In this document: piece by piece, positions 50,118 to 58,079 of the stretch
How positions within the stretch are numbered: position 1 is the stretch's first letter
Layout: each line of letters starts with the position of its first letter
Assembly (NCBI GenBank): GCA_016716665.1
Contig: JADJVH010000017.1
Span: forward strand, 23,466-87,465
From: Candidatus Opimibacter iunctus
GTDB lineage: Bacteria; Bacteroidota; Bacteroidia; Chitinophagales; Saprospiraceae
DNA length: 64,000 bases
Direction of reading: 5' to 3'
The notes under the pieces: model-generated
What the model saw: only the letters and a program-made list of their open reading frames with translations
Databases searched by the model: none
Told to the model about the DNA's origin: nothing
Program-made: the position numbers and the translations under genes

Positions 50118-50869
50118 ATGGAGCCATTATCCAAAGCACGGATCAAACTCATACAGTCCCTTCAACATAAAAAGTTCAGGCTAAAGTATGACAAATTCAT
50201 AGTAGAAGGCCTCAAAATCACTAAAGAGTTGGTCCGGGAGCACCTTCCCATAGTTGAAGCCATATATATTTCCAATCCTGATTATCAATCCATTCTGGCC
50301 GAATTGATTGATCCGGAGCGGATTTGCCAGGTCACTCCCCAGCAGATGCACCAGCTCTCCCAGATGGCTACACCCCTGGTGTGCTTGCGGTCTGTCGCAT
50401 GCCCGGGGAGCGTCATTTGCCCGAAAGCCTTAAAGGAATGCGGATTTTCTACCTTGACTCCATCAGGGATCCCGGCAACCTTGGGACCATCCTTCGTATT
50501 GCAGATTGGTTTGGGCTTGATTTTGTGATTCTATCCCCGGATTGTGTCGATGTTTACAACCATAAGGTCCTGCAGGCTTCTATGGGCAGTGCCATGCGCA
50601 TCCGAAAAGCGGAACTGGATATAGCAGGATTGCTTGCTATCGGGGATGCGAAAATATTTGTTTGTGATGCGGGTGGAAAAAATATCAATGATATCATGGC
50701 GCCGGCGGAAGGGATCATTGTATTAGGTAATGAATCGCTTGGGGTATCTGATGAGATAATGCACCGGGTGAAGGATGTTTTTGCGATTCCCGGCGATCGC
50801 AGCCTGGGTGCGGAGAGTTTGAATGTTGCTTCAGCTGCGGCGATTGTTGCGGCATGGTGGGTGAAATAG
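50118..50869 (+). CDS. TrmH/SpoU-family RNA 2'-O-methyltransferase (frameshifted)
   Basis: SPOUT-fold methyltransferase acting on rRNA or tRNA. An N-terminal L30e-like substrate domain (KFIVEGLKITKELV onward) precedes the SPOUT motifs: motif 1 DSIRDPGNLGTILRIADWFG, motif 2 GIIVLGNESLGVSDEI, motif 3 SLNVASAAAIVAAWW. The frame breaks at the C-run at 50373-50376; adding one C joins SQMATPPGVLAVCRMPGERH. Restored length is 250 residues. It is divergent from tamL with 28 bp between starts. Target nucleotide unknown. Confidence 0.86.
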
Positions 50870-50945
50870 CAAGGGGCAAGGGGCAAGGAGCAAGGGGCGA
50901 GGAGCAAGGGGCAGTGAGTAGGAGCAGTGGGCAGGGGGCAAGGAG
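50867..50945 (+). repeat. heptanucleotide array at the trmH-family stop codon
   Basis: From the TAG stop: TAGCAAG, GGGCAAG, GGGCAAG, GAGCAAG, GGGCGAG, GAGCAAG, GGGCAGT, then decaying units. It is the same unit as the array at 51442-51487 but in inverted orientation. Confidence 0.8.
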
Positions 50946-50972
50946 AGAATTACAGGTGATCGGCTTGATATT

Positions 50973-51332
50973 CTAAAATGCCAGGGACCTTGAATATGCT
51001 GTAATGCGTTTGCTCAGAATATGTAGCCTTTGATATACTTCCTCCTTTTCATCAGGGCTTATATGCCTTTCCTTCTCCAGGATTACAATCATGTTTGCTC
51101 CTTCGTAACATTCCCGTCTTGAGTACCGTAACAATTGCTGCTGTTCTCCTACCATATCAGTACCTGTACTCTCTGAAATATTATTTGGCATACCCAACCC
51201 AACTCCCCTTAACTGATCTGCAAATCTCCATAGCCGCTTTTCTTCCAACTTGTCTGCAATCCTAAATAATAATATGGCTATTTCAATAGCTTCCTTCCAT
51301 ATCTCGAGATCTTCAAACCGAAACCTATTCAT
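50973..51332 (-). CDS. four-helix-bundle protein (23S rRNA intervening-sequence protein family)
   Basis: A 119-residue cytosolic protein. It starts MNRFRFEDLEIWKEAIEIA; the frame is open 19 codons upstream but this Met is the family start. Four helices are visible, with the conserved RFADQLRGVGLGMPNNISES turn and LLRYSRRECYEGANMIVIL. The family was named from open frames in rRNA intervening sequences but is mostly found as solitary genes of unknown role. Here it lies between two inverted 7-bp arrays that mark the ends of the flanking convergent genes. Confidence 0.82.
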   Translation of the reverse strand: MNRFRFEDLEIWKEAIEIAILLFRIADKLEEKRLWRFADQLRGVGLGMPNNISESTGTDMVGEQQQLLRYSRRECYEGANMIVILEKERHISPDEKEEVYQRLHILSKRITAYSRSLAF

Positions 51333-51441
51333 GGAACTGTCACTTTTAATGGATAAATAACTTCTCACCATTATAGTGTCCCAACCCATTTAAAATGTTA
51401 CCAAGTGAGCCATTTTTTTTCAAAAAAAAATTTCCTCCTCC

Positions 51442-51487
51442 GTGCCCCTTGACCCTAGCCCCTAGCTCCTAGCTCCTTGCCCCTTGC
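51442..51487 (-). repeat. heptanucleotide array spanning the miaA C-terminus and stop
   Basis: On the minus strand: CAAGGGG, CAAGGAG, CTAGGAG, CTAGGGG, CTAGGGT, CAAGGGG, CACGG. The last MiaA residues (QGARS) and its TAG stop are encoded by the array; three consecutive units carry TAG in different frames. Confidence 0.8.
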
Positions 51488-52383
51488 TTCAGGTCAATGG
51501 CATCTATGATAGCAGAGACATTCTCAGGGGAAAAGCTGTGCCAGGTTCCCTGGTGCCGCCACCAGGTCAATTGGCGCTTGGCATAGCGGCGGGTGGATTG
51601 TTGAATGGCTGCAACCGTTTCAGGAAGCGTAAGCAGGCCATCGAGATGATCAAATAGCTCCTTGTAGCCGACTGTCTGGAGGGCCTTGAGGTCACGATGA
51701 GGATAGAGTGTCTTTGCTTCTTCCAGCCAGCCTTTGGCGATCATATCCTCTACACGATGGTTTATCTTTTCATACAAAACCGCTCGGGGTAAATCTAATA
51801 CAAGCGGAAGGAAATGGAATGGGCGTTCGGATTTTTCACCTTTTCGGAAGGAGCTAAAAGGATGCCCTGTATGTTCACAAACGGATAGGGCCCGGATCAT
51901 GCGCATAGGGTTGGACTGGTCTACAACCTCATAGTATGCAGGATCAAGTTCATGAAGGCGTCTGGCCAGTGCCTCAGTTCCGTTATCATTCCAATAGGTG
52001 GTCCACCGTTCATTGATGGATTCCGGGACATCAGGAATGTCGTCGAAGCCTTCCATGATCGCTTTCACATAGAGGCCTGTTCCGCCCGTCAGGATGACAA
52101 TATCATGCTGGTCAAATAAGCCTTCCAGGACGGCCAGGGCGTCCCTGGTGTAGTGACCGGCCGTATAAGGAGTGAAAATACTTGTATGACCTATGAGATG
52201 ATGCCTTACGGCAGATAGTTGTGCGGGATCAGGTCGACCTACACCGATGTTGAGCTCGGCATATACTTGTCTCGAATCGGCGCTGACCACTTCGGTATGG
52301 TAATGTAATGCCAGGCGAATAGCAAGATCCGTCTTGCCTGAGCCTGTAGGGCCACCGATGACTACCAGTAATTTGTTTGACAT
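51469..52383 (-). CDS. miaA: tRNA dimethylallyltransferase
   Basis: Transfers a dimethylallyl group to N6 of A37 in tRNAs reading UNN codons. The 304-residue product has the P-loop GGPTGSGKTDLAIRLA (about 9-24), SADSRQVYAELNIG, the HHLIGHTSIFTPYTAGHY segment, LTGGTGLYVKAIMEGFD and the C-terminal RRYAKRQLTWWR. Its final five residues derive from a repeat array. It is divergent from the PlsC-like gene with 37 bp between starts. Confidence 0.94.
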   Translation of the reverse strand: MSNKLLVVIGGPTGSGKTDLAIRLALHYHTEVVSADSRQVYAELNIGVGRPDPAQLSAVRHHLIGHTSIFTPYTAGHYTRDALAVLEGLFDQHDIVILTGGTGLYVKAIMEGFDDIPDVPESINERWTTYWNDNGTEALARRLHELDPAYYEVVDQSNPMRMIRALSVCEHTGHPFSSFRKGEKSERPFHFLPLVLDLPRAVLYEKINHRVEDMIAKGWLEEAKTLYPHRDLKALQTVGYKELFDHLDGLLTLPETVAAIQQSTRRYAKRQLTWWRHQGTWHSFSPENVSAIIDAIDLKQGARS

Positions 52384-52420
52384 ATCTTTGCCAGCCTGGG
52401 CAGCAAGTTCCGATTTCTTT

Positions 52421-53653
52421 ATGGTTTATCAGATAATACGTATTTGGGCGACTATTTTTCTTCGCATATACTTCAGGAGGACGATAGTGTATGGCCTTGA
52501 GCATATACCGCGCAAAGGGCCGCTGATCGTAGCCAGTAACCACCCAAGTGCGTTTCTTGAAGCGAGCATCCTGGGTACAGTGCTTGGTCGTCCATTGCAT
52601 TACCTCGTGCGGGGGGACATGTTTCATCCCAAATTTGCCTGGCTGTTTGACTGGACCAACCAGATCCCGATCTATCGGCAAAAGGATGGGATCAGTAATC
52701 TGAGGAAGAACGCCTCCAGTTTTGAACTGACCTATCGTAAGCTTGCAGACGGAGAGGCGGTACTGATTTTTCCGGAAGCCAAGACTACACTAGAGAAAAG
52801 AATGCGTCCTATACAGCGCGGAACTGCGCATCTTGCTTTTGGGACTTTGCCATTTGTGAAGGAAGAGGAGGAATTGCCTATACTGCCTGTCGGTGTCAAC
52901 TATACAGAGCCTCGATTGGCCGGCACTGATGTCGTAGTGAGATTTGGTGCACCTTTCCTGACGCAACAGGCCACTCGTGAGGACCGGGAGGCGATTGATA
53001 GTTTCACTGCAACACTCAGTGATGCGATGAGCCCGCTGATCGTGCAGATCGGAGAAGAGGAAAATGAGAAGTATTATGATGTATTGGCTTCTGTGTATTT
53101 CAGGTGCATTTGCTGTAAGCCGGGCGAAGGGGTAGTACATGATGACCTGGTCAGGATATCCTCTTGGATCAATCAGCAGGAAAAGGGAGGGCTTCCGCTC
53201 AGGGGCATGCATGAATTCCTTCAAAACCTTAAAAGGAATAAAGTTTCGGAAGCTGCCTATTTCCCTGATTTGTTGGTAAGGAGCAGCGTGTTGCTTGCGG
53301 TGATGCTTGTGATGAAAACCATCTGGTTGGTGGCCGGAGGATGGATATGGAGGGTGGCGCGTAATGTTATTTTTTCAAAAATAAAGGCGAATACGTTTAA
53401 GTCACCTGTGGCGGTTGGTGCGGCGATGGTGCTCTATCCATTCGTTTCGTTGATACTCCTGATTACTTGCCTTATCGCAGGATGGCCATTGTGGTATGTG
53501 TTGATTTGGGTCGCGGTGATGTCGATGGGGGCTATGTTCAGGCCGCCGTTAGCATTGATCTGGAAGGTGATGATTTTAGATGGGAAAGCAAAATCGGTGC
53601 TTCAGCGTGATGTTATAGCATTCAGAAAGCAAGTGGCTGAACTTTTGAAATGA
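52421..53653 (+). CDS. PlsC-like lysophospholipid acyltransferase family protein
   Basis: Membrane acyltransferase of 410 residues, presumed to acylate a lysophospholipid. After an N-terminal membrane helix, the catalytic block reads VASNHPSAFLEASI and IFPEAKTT; the canonical HX4-5D Asp is Glu here, and the FPEG Gly is Ala. IPIYRQKDG is the usual third motif. Two or three hydrophobic helices follow from about residue 300. ATG at 52421 is chosen; the frame is open upstream but would overlap miaA. Bacteroidota homologues of this long type are common but biochemically obscure. Confidence 0.78.
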   Translation: MVYQIIRIWATIFLRIYFRRTIVYGLEHIPRKGPLIVASNHPSAFLEASILGTVLGRPLHYLVRGDMFHPKFAWLFDWTNQIPIYRQKDGISNLRKNASSFELTYRKLADGEAVLIFPEAKTTLEKRMRPIQRGTAHLAFGTLPFVKEEEELPILPVGVNYTEPRLAGTDVVVRFGAPFLTQQATREDREAIDSFTATLSDAMSPLIVQIGEEENEKYYDVLASVYFRCICCKPGEGVVHDDLVRISSWINQQEKGGLPLRGMHEFLQNLKRNKVSEAAYFPDLLVRSSVLLAVMLVMKTIWLVAGGWIWRVARNVIFSKIKANTFKSPVAVGAAMVLYPFVSLILLITCLIAGWPLWYVLIWVAVMSMGAMFRPPLALIWKVMILDGKAKSVLQRDVIAFRKQVAELLK

Positions 53654-53679
53654 TAATTGTTCCTGGTATTGTTATTTTT

Positions 53680-53836
53680 ATTTCGCGCAGAGACGTAACA
53701 AAATAGCTACACAATAATATTTCGCGCAGAGACGCAGAGACGCGGCAAAAGAGCATTACAAAAATATCTCGCGCAACGACGCAGCGACGCAACGAATCAG
53801 CAAAATATCTGTATAAAAGTATTTCGCGCAGAGGGA
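53680..53836 (+). repeat. degenerate TTTCGCGCAGAGACG repeats
   Basis: Four spaced copies of a (T/C)TCGCGCA(G/A)(A/C)GACG motif begin near 53680, 53720, 53766 and 53822, separated by AT-rich stretches, with extra GCAGAGAC tandem units at the second and third. They fill the gap between the convergent PlsC-like and fourth T9SS genes. Spacing and sequence vary too much for a CRISPR. Confidence 0.7.
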
Positions 53837-53870
53837 CAATTCGGGTTGACTGAACTTCAAAGACAAAGGA

Positions 53871-56249
53871 TTAACGGATCAGGGTTACGTTTCCCTTAAA
53901 GGTTTCACGCTCGCCGTTTTCAAACTCTATTTCGAGGTAGTAGGCAAAGACACCGGGATTCATGGTGAAGTGCTTATAGGAGCCGTCCCACCAACCTTCA
54001 GTGGTATGGATAGGGAAGTCGAATCGCTTGTAGACATTGTTGCCCCACCGGTCAAAGATGTAGAATTTGTTGATGGTGACATTGTTTTCGTCAGCAGTCT
54101 GGATCTGGAAGAAATCATTTTTGCCATCGCCGTTTGGGGAAAAAACATTGGGGATATACACCGGGCAACCTGTCTGGGCTATGGTCATCATGGTATCCGT
54201 AGAACAGCCTGCTGCATCCACTATTTCAACCTGATAGGTACCTGCAGCCAGGTCGTTGATTTGTGAGTCTGTCTGCGGAGGAAGATTTCCGAAATAAAAC
54301 CTAACCGGTGCCAGGCCCCCTTCAAAGTCAATATTGATGGTGCCTGTGTGGTCTCCACAGAGGGAAGGTGTGGACGTGATTGAAAGGATATGTAAGCCGG
54401 CTACTGTGCTGAGTTCTGCTGATGCCATATTGGTGCATCCATCTTCATCCATTACCTGGATGTTGTAAATGCCATTGGAAAGGTCAGTGAATGCGCTATC
54501 TGCCTGAAATGTATTACCATCAATGGAATAGAGGTAGGTGCCTGTGCCGCCAATGGCTAATATCGTAAGAGAGCCATTTTGCTGACCACAACTTACAGGA
54601 GTGGTAATGATCGTGTCTATTGCCGGAATTTCACTGGAGCTTACCGTGATATTTAAGGAGTCGTAGCAACCATTTTCATCCTGTATGATGAGGAGGTATG
54701 GTTTAGCTGCCAGATTTTCAAATTGATTATCTGCCTGGAAATTTGAGCCATCGATTGAATAGGTGACACCGGAGGTTACAGAGGTGTGGATGGTAATGAT
54801 TCCATTGTCGTCTGCACAGGATGTATGGGTGATGTCAGCGAGGATAATAGCAGCAGCAGCCAGGGAGTCTATGAGTGCTTCGTCCCGGACTATGCAGCCC
54901 GCAGAATCCATGACAAAGATATTGTAGCGGGCAGGTCCGAGACTATCAAAAAGACCAGTAGACTGGAATGAAAGACTATCCAGTGAGTACAGCAACAGGC
55001 CATTTCCTCCACTGCCCAGGGCCAGAATGCTGCCATTGTCCTGACCGCAGGTTGATTGCTGAATTATTATGGTATCAATCGTTGGGGCTGCTGTCTGGGT
55101 AAGGAATACCTGTAAAGAATCTGTACACCCTATTTGGTCTGTAACGATCGCGGTGTATGTGCCGGAAAAAAGTCCGGTGAATACATTAGTAAGTTGAGGT
55201 AATCCACCATTGAGTGAAAATAGATAAGGGCCTGTGCCTCCGCTAGCCTCGAGGGTCAATGAACCATTGTTTTTTCCGCAACTGGAAGGATGTTGTAAGA
55301 CGTTGTCGAGCGATGGTGGGGGAGCATTGGCAAGGATCTCAGCTATTGTGTCCTGGCATCCCAGTTGATCTTCGACGATTACAGTATAGGTGCCGGAGGA
55401 GAGTCCTGTAAAGATATTTGAACTCTGGAAGGCTCCGCCGTTGAGTGAATATGTATAGGATCCGGCACCTCCACTTACTTCAACTGATACTGATCCGTTT
55501 TCATTTTTGCAATTGGGATCGGTGACAAGGCTGGTATCAATTTCCAGAGGGGAAGAAGCGAGGAATTCGGATGTGCTGGCACCTCCTCCAACGGTGATGT
55601 TTAGTTCGCATACCAATTGGAGTGAATTGTCCATAAAATTGATCAGGTAGATGTCTGACATCCCATTGGTGATCGCATAGCAGTTGATCTCCGTGCAATC
55701 CACCACATCTGAAACAATGCCAAGGATATTGCCCGGTATATTTTCATTGATGACCACCGTACTATTTTGAACCATGCCAAGGTTGATCCGGACAATTCTA
55801 TCTCCGGTCGCTGCAGCATACAGTTGTCCTTTGTAGAAAGTAAGATCACCTGTTGCACCATAGCCTATTGCACCGAGGAACGTAGCGGTGTCAGTGGTCA
55901 GATCATAGGTCCAGAGTTCGCCATCATTTCCAATGGTGTAGACAAGTCCATCGGCGCCAACTGTAAGTGAATTGAATATTTGTCCGCCAAACATGTGAAG
56001 GATAGTCGTGGACCCGGTGTTGATGTCGATGCTGAAAAAATTGCCATTGCCTGAGATGCCATAGAGGGAGCCATCCGGGTGAAAAGAGAGATCATAAACC
56101 TGCCTGTCTACCTGGGCAACAAAGGTGTATGTGCAATCATCCAGGTTGAGCCTGTAGATGGCATTATTGGAGGAACTGACGTAGATCACCTGTCCTGTGA
56201 GGGCATCACAGAGTAAAACGGACAGAGCAATCAACAGGGCTGTTCTCAT
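53871..56249 (-). CDS. T9SS type B cargo protein 4 with SprB repeats
   Basis: A 792-residue secreted protein. The signal peptide ends near LTGQV. Residues about 22-235 look like a beta-propeller-type domain built of YGISGNGNFFSIDI / VYTIGNDGELWTYDL-like blades. Then six SprB-like repeats of about 80 residues follow, each starting with a C(G/A)xxNG(S/T) pattern and containing a YSL(N/D)G core. The sorting domain ends the protein: VFSPNGDGKNDFF ... RWGNNVYKRFDFP ... NVTLIR. SprB repeats occur in gliding-motility adhesins, so a surface role is likely. The frame is intact. Confidence 0.88.
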   Translation of the reverse strand: MRTALLIALSVLLCDALTGQVIYVSSSNNAIYRLNLDDCTYTFVAQVDRQVYDLSFHPDGSLYGISGNGNFFSIDINTGSTTILHMFGGQIFNSLTVGADGLVYTIGNDGELWTYDLTTDTATFLGAIGYGATGDLTFYKGQLYAAATGDRIVRINLGMVQNSTVVINENIPGNILGIVSDVVDCTEINCYAITNGMSDIYLINFMDNSLQLVCELNITVGGGASTSEFLASSPLEIDTSLVTDPNCKNENGSVSVEVSGGAGSYTYSLNGGAFQSSNIFTGLSSGTYTVIVEDQLGCQDTIAEILANAPPPSLDNVLQHPSSCGKNNGSLTLEASGGTGPYLFSLNGGLPQLTNVFTGLFSGTYTAIVTDQIGCTDSLQVFLTQTAAPTIDTIIIQQSTCGQDNGSILALGSGGNGLLLYSLDSLSFQSTGLFDSLGPARYNIFVMDSAGCIVRDEALIDSLAAAAIILADITHTSCADDNGIITIHTSVTSGVTYSIDGSNFQADNQFENLAAKPYLLIIQDENGCYDSLNITVSSSEIPAIDTIITTPVSCGQQNGSLTILAIGGTGTYLYSIDGNTFQADSAFTDLSNGIYNIQVMDEDGCTNMASAELSTVAGLHILSITSTPSLCGDHTGTINIDFEGGLAPVRFYFGNLPPQTDSQINDLAAGTYQVEIVDAAGCSTDTMMTIAQTGCPVYIPNVFSPNGDGKNDFFQIQTADENNVTINKFYIFDRWGNNVYKRFDFPIHTTEGWWDGSYKHFTMNPGVFAYYLEIEFENGERETFKGNVTLIR

Positions 56250-56442
56250 TTCAGTAATATGGCAGTTTGCCTGATATTCAAATTAATGGGGTCAAATATC
56301 CGAAAAACCATGGGTAATGTAACGGGAAGATAGCGATCCTGAAGTCAGGAAACTGACATAAATGCAAAGTAATGTGCATGTAATGTCCCCGTAAATGTGA
56401 GGTTAAACAAATGAGCCCAACTGACACTAAGGTCCAGGCTAC

Positions 56443-57483
56443 TCAGTCCAATACTTCATAGATGACGGCTGGTTTAGACTTGTTTTTCAGCATAAACTCC
56501 CCGACTTTACGGCAATTAAACGATTCTTTGACCTTTTCATAGGCCGATTCGCTGATCACTACCTGTCCCGGGCCTGCTGCTGATTGAAGTCTTTGGGCGG
56601 TATTGACTACATCACCGATGACCGTATAGTCTAGCCTGCGGAGACTTGAAGAGCCTATATTACCTGATATCATTTCCCCACTATTGATGCCAATCGTCAC
56701 TTTGGGAGTAAATTCTACATGTTCGTGCAGGGAAGGGAGCTTTTCGATCTGGATCCTGACTGCGAGGCATGCATCTATCGCTCTGTCCAAATGGAAATCG
56801 CCGCGGAAGACAGCCATGATCGCATCCCCTATAAACTTGTCGATATATCCTCCCTGGGCGATGATCTCCTTGACCATGACATCAAAATAGCTATTGAGTA
56901 ATTTTACTACGGTATCAGGAGGTTCATTTTCACTGATGGTCGTAAAGCTGCAGATGTCGAGGAAGGCGACGGTGGCTTCGACGACGTCGTTGGTCATGAG
57001 GGAGGATTCAAATTCGCGGCTGCCCATAAAGTTTAATACCGTCTCATCTACATACATGCGGAGGATGTTATTCTCCTTGATGGCTTTCATCGTCTCCCGC
57101 ATCTGGTTGACATGCTTGATGGTTTTCTCCATCGTGAGTTCGAGATCTTCGAAATTGACCGGCTTGGTGATAAAGTCGAAGGCGCCCCTGTTCATGGCAG
57201 TGCGGATATTTTCCATATCCCCATATGCAGAGACGATCACTGATTTGAGGAGGTTGTTTTCTTCAGAAAGTTTGGTCAGAAGGGTGAGGCCGTCCATCTC
57301 AGGCATATTGATATCACTGAGGACTACATCCACATCGGTATGGGTGATCAATTGTTCGAGTGCGTGTCTGCCATTGCTGGCGAAGACAAACTCATAATGA
57401 CGCTCCCGGATTTTCTGGCGGAACTTTTGCTTGATCAGGGATTCGAGATCGGTCTCATCATCTACCACTAATATCTTGGCCAT
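56443..57483 (-). CDS. response regulator fused to a class III nucleotide cyclase
   Basis: A 346-residue protein. Residues 1-125 are a receiver domain (VVDDETD, phosphoacceptor Asp57 in LSDINMP, Lys in FITKPVNF). After a helical linker with NILRMYVDETVLNFM, residues about 165-345 form a class III adenylate/guanylate cyclase domain: metal-binding Asp in FLDICSFT and KFIGDAIMAVF, and the transition-state NTAQRLQ. The Lys before FIGDA and the Asp in RLDYTVIGD suggest ATP rather than GTP as substrate. Its ATG overlaps the stop of the upstream response regulator (TAATG), so the two are coupled and it is the last gene of the kinase operon. Confidence 0.87.
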   Translation of the reverse strand: MAKILVVDDETDLESLIKQKFRQKIRERHYEFVFASNGRHALEQLITHTDVDVVLSDINMPEMDGLTLLTKLSEENNLLKSVIVSAYGDMENIRTAMNRGAFDFITKPVNFEDLELTMEKTIKHVNQMRETMKAIKENNILRMYVDETVLNFMGSREFESSLMTNDVVEATVAFLDICSFTTISENEPPDTVVKLLNSYFDVMVKEIIAQGGYIDKFIGDAIMAVFRGDFHLDRAIDACLAVRIQIEKLPSLHEHVEFTPKVTIGINSGEMISGNIGSSSLRRLDYTVIGDVVNTAQRLQSAAGPGQVVISESAYEKVKESFNCRKVGEFMLKNKSKPAVIYEVLD

Positions 57484-57857
57484 TATTGTATTGCTTTTAA
57501 TTTTTCTTTCAGGACATTGAATTCCACGGGCTTGGTGAGGAAGTCATCGGCTCCCAGGCGCATGGCGGTGTTGTAATTTTCTGCATCTCCGTAGGCGGTG
57601 ATCATCATGACCAGGGGTGGGGGAGCGTTGTATTTTTCCTTGATATGGCGGAGGAGCTCCAGGCCGCTCATGCCGGGCATGTTGATATCCGAGAGGATGA
57701 GTACCGCGCCATGGTTGTTGTCGTTGAGGTACTGCAAGGCTTCCTCGCCGGAGAAAGCAAAGGCGAACTCAATTTCATTATTCTTGATTTCTTTCCTGAA
57801 CCTTTGTTCAAACAGGATCTGTACGTCCCTTTCGTCGTCGACTACTAAAATATTCAT
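57483..57857 (-). CDS. single-domain response regulator
   Basis: A 124-residue CheY-like receiver domain with no output domain: acidic pair DD at 7-8, phosphoacceptor Asp57 in ILSDINMPGMSG, Thr in MMITAYGD and Lys in FLTKPVEF. It lies between the kinase genes and the receiver-cyclase gene and overlaps both neighbours: its ATG overlaps the stop of a kinase remnant (ATGA) and its stop overlaps the cyclase start. It is likely a phosphate shuttle or sink in the same pathway. Confidence 0.9.
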   Translation of the reverse strand: MNILVVDDERDVQILFEQRFRKEIKNNEIEFAFAFSGEEALQYLNDNNHGAVLILSDINMPGMSGLELLRHIKEKYNAPPPLVMMITAYGDAENYNTAMRLGADDFLTKPVEFNVLKEKLKAIQ

Positions 57858-57955
57858 GTGTTGTATATGGGTGTTTGTATGGGTAAAGTAATTATAAATT
57901 CTGCAAATTCTCTTTCTTTTGTTTCTACGCGTAAATCGCTGCCGTGACCCTTGAC
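57854..57955 (-). pseudogene. remnant of a histidine kinase C-terminus
   Basis: The minus-strand frame reads VKGHGSDLRVETKEREFAEF then IITLPIQ, which matches the G2 box and last strand of the neighbouring kinases (VKAHGGELRVETKEGDGTEF then IISLPA). The GG of the glycine-rich box is degenerate. It stops with a TGA that overlaps the response regulator ATG. The rest of the kinase is missing and the sequence upstream is a repeat. Confidence 0.65.
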
Positions 57956-57973
57956 ACTATCCTCTTTTGTCTG

Positions 57974-58015
57974 AATCACGGATTTACACGGATTAGACGA
58001 TTTCACGGATTTCAT
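57974..58015. repeat. CACGGATTTn repeat cluster
   Basis: AATCACGGATTTACACGGATTAGACGATTTCACGGATTTC contains three CACGGATT units. It lies just upstream of the kinase remnant, at the point where similarity to other kinases ends, and may mark the deletion junction. Confidence 0.6.
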
Positions 58016-58079
58016 GCTTAACAGCGTTAGTTGGTTTATTTGATAATTTCTCAATTTCAGTGTTACCTATAGGGGTGAT

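Noticed and set aside
20625..51487. Repeat arrays as CRISPR arrays
   Set aside because: Units are 7 bp with no spacers, and no cas gene is in the window.
53680..53836. TTTCGCGCAGAGACG copies as a short CRISPR array
   Set aside because: The repeats are degenerate and unevenly spaced, with no leader or cas genes.
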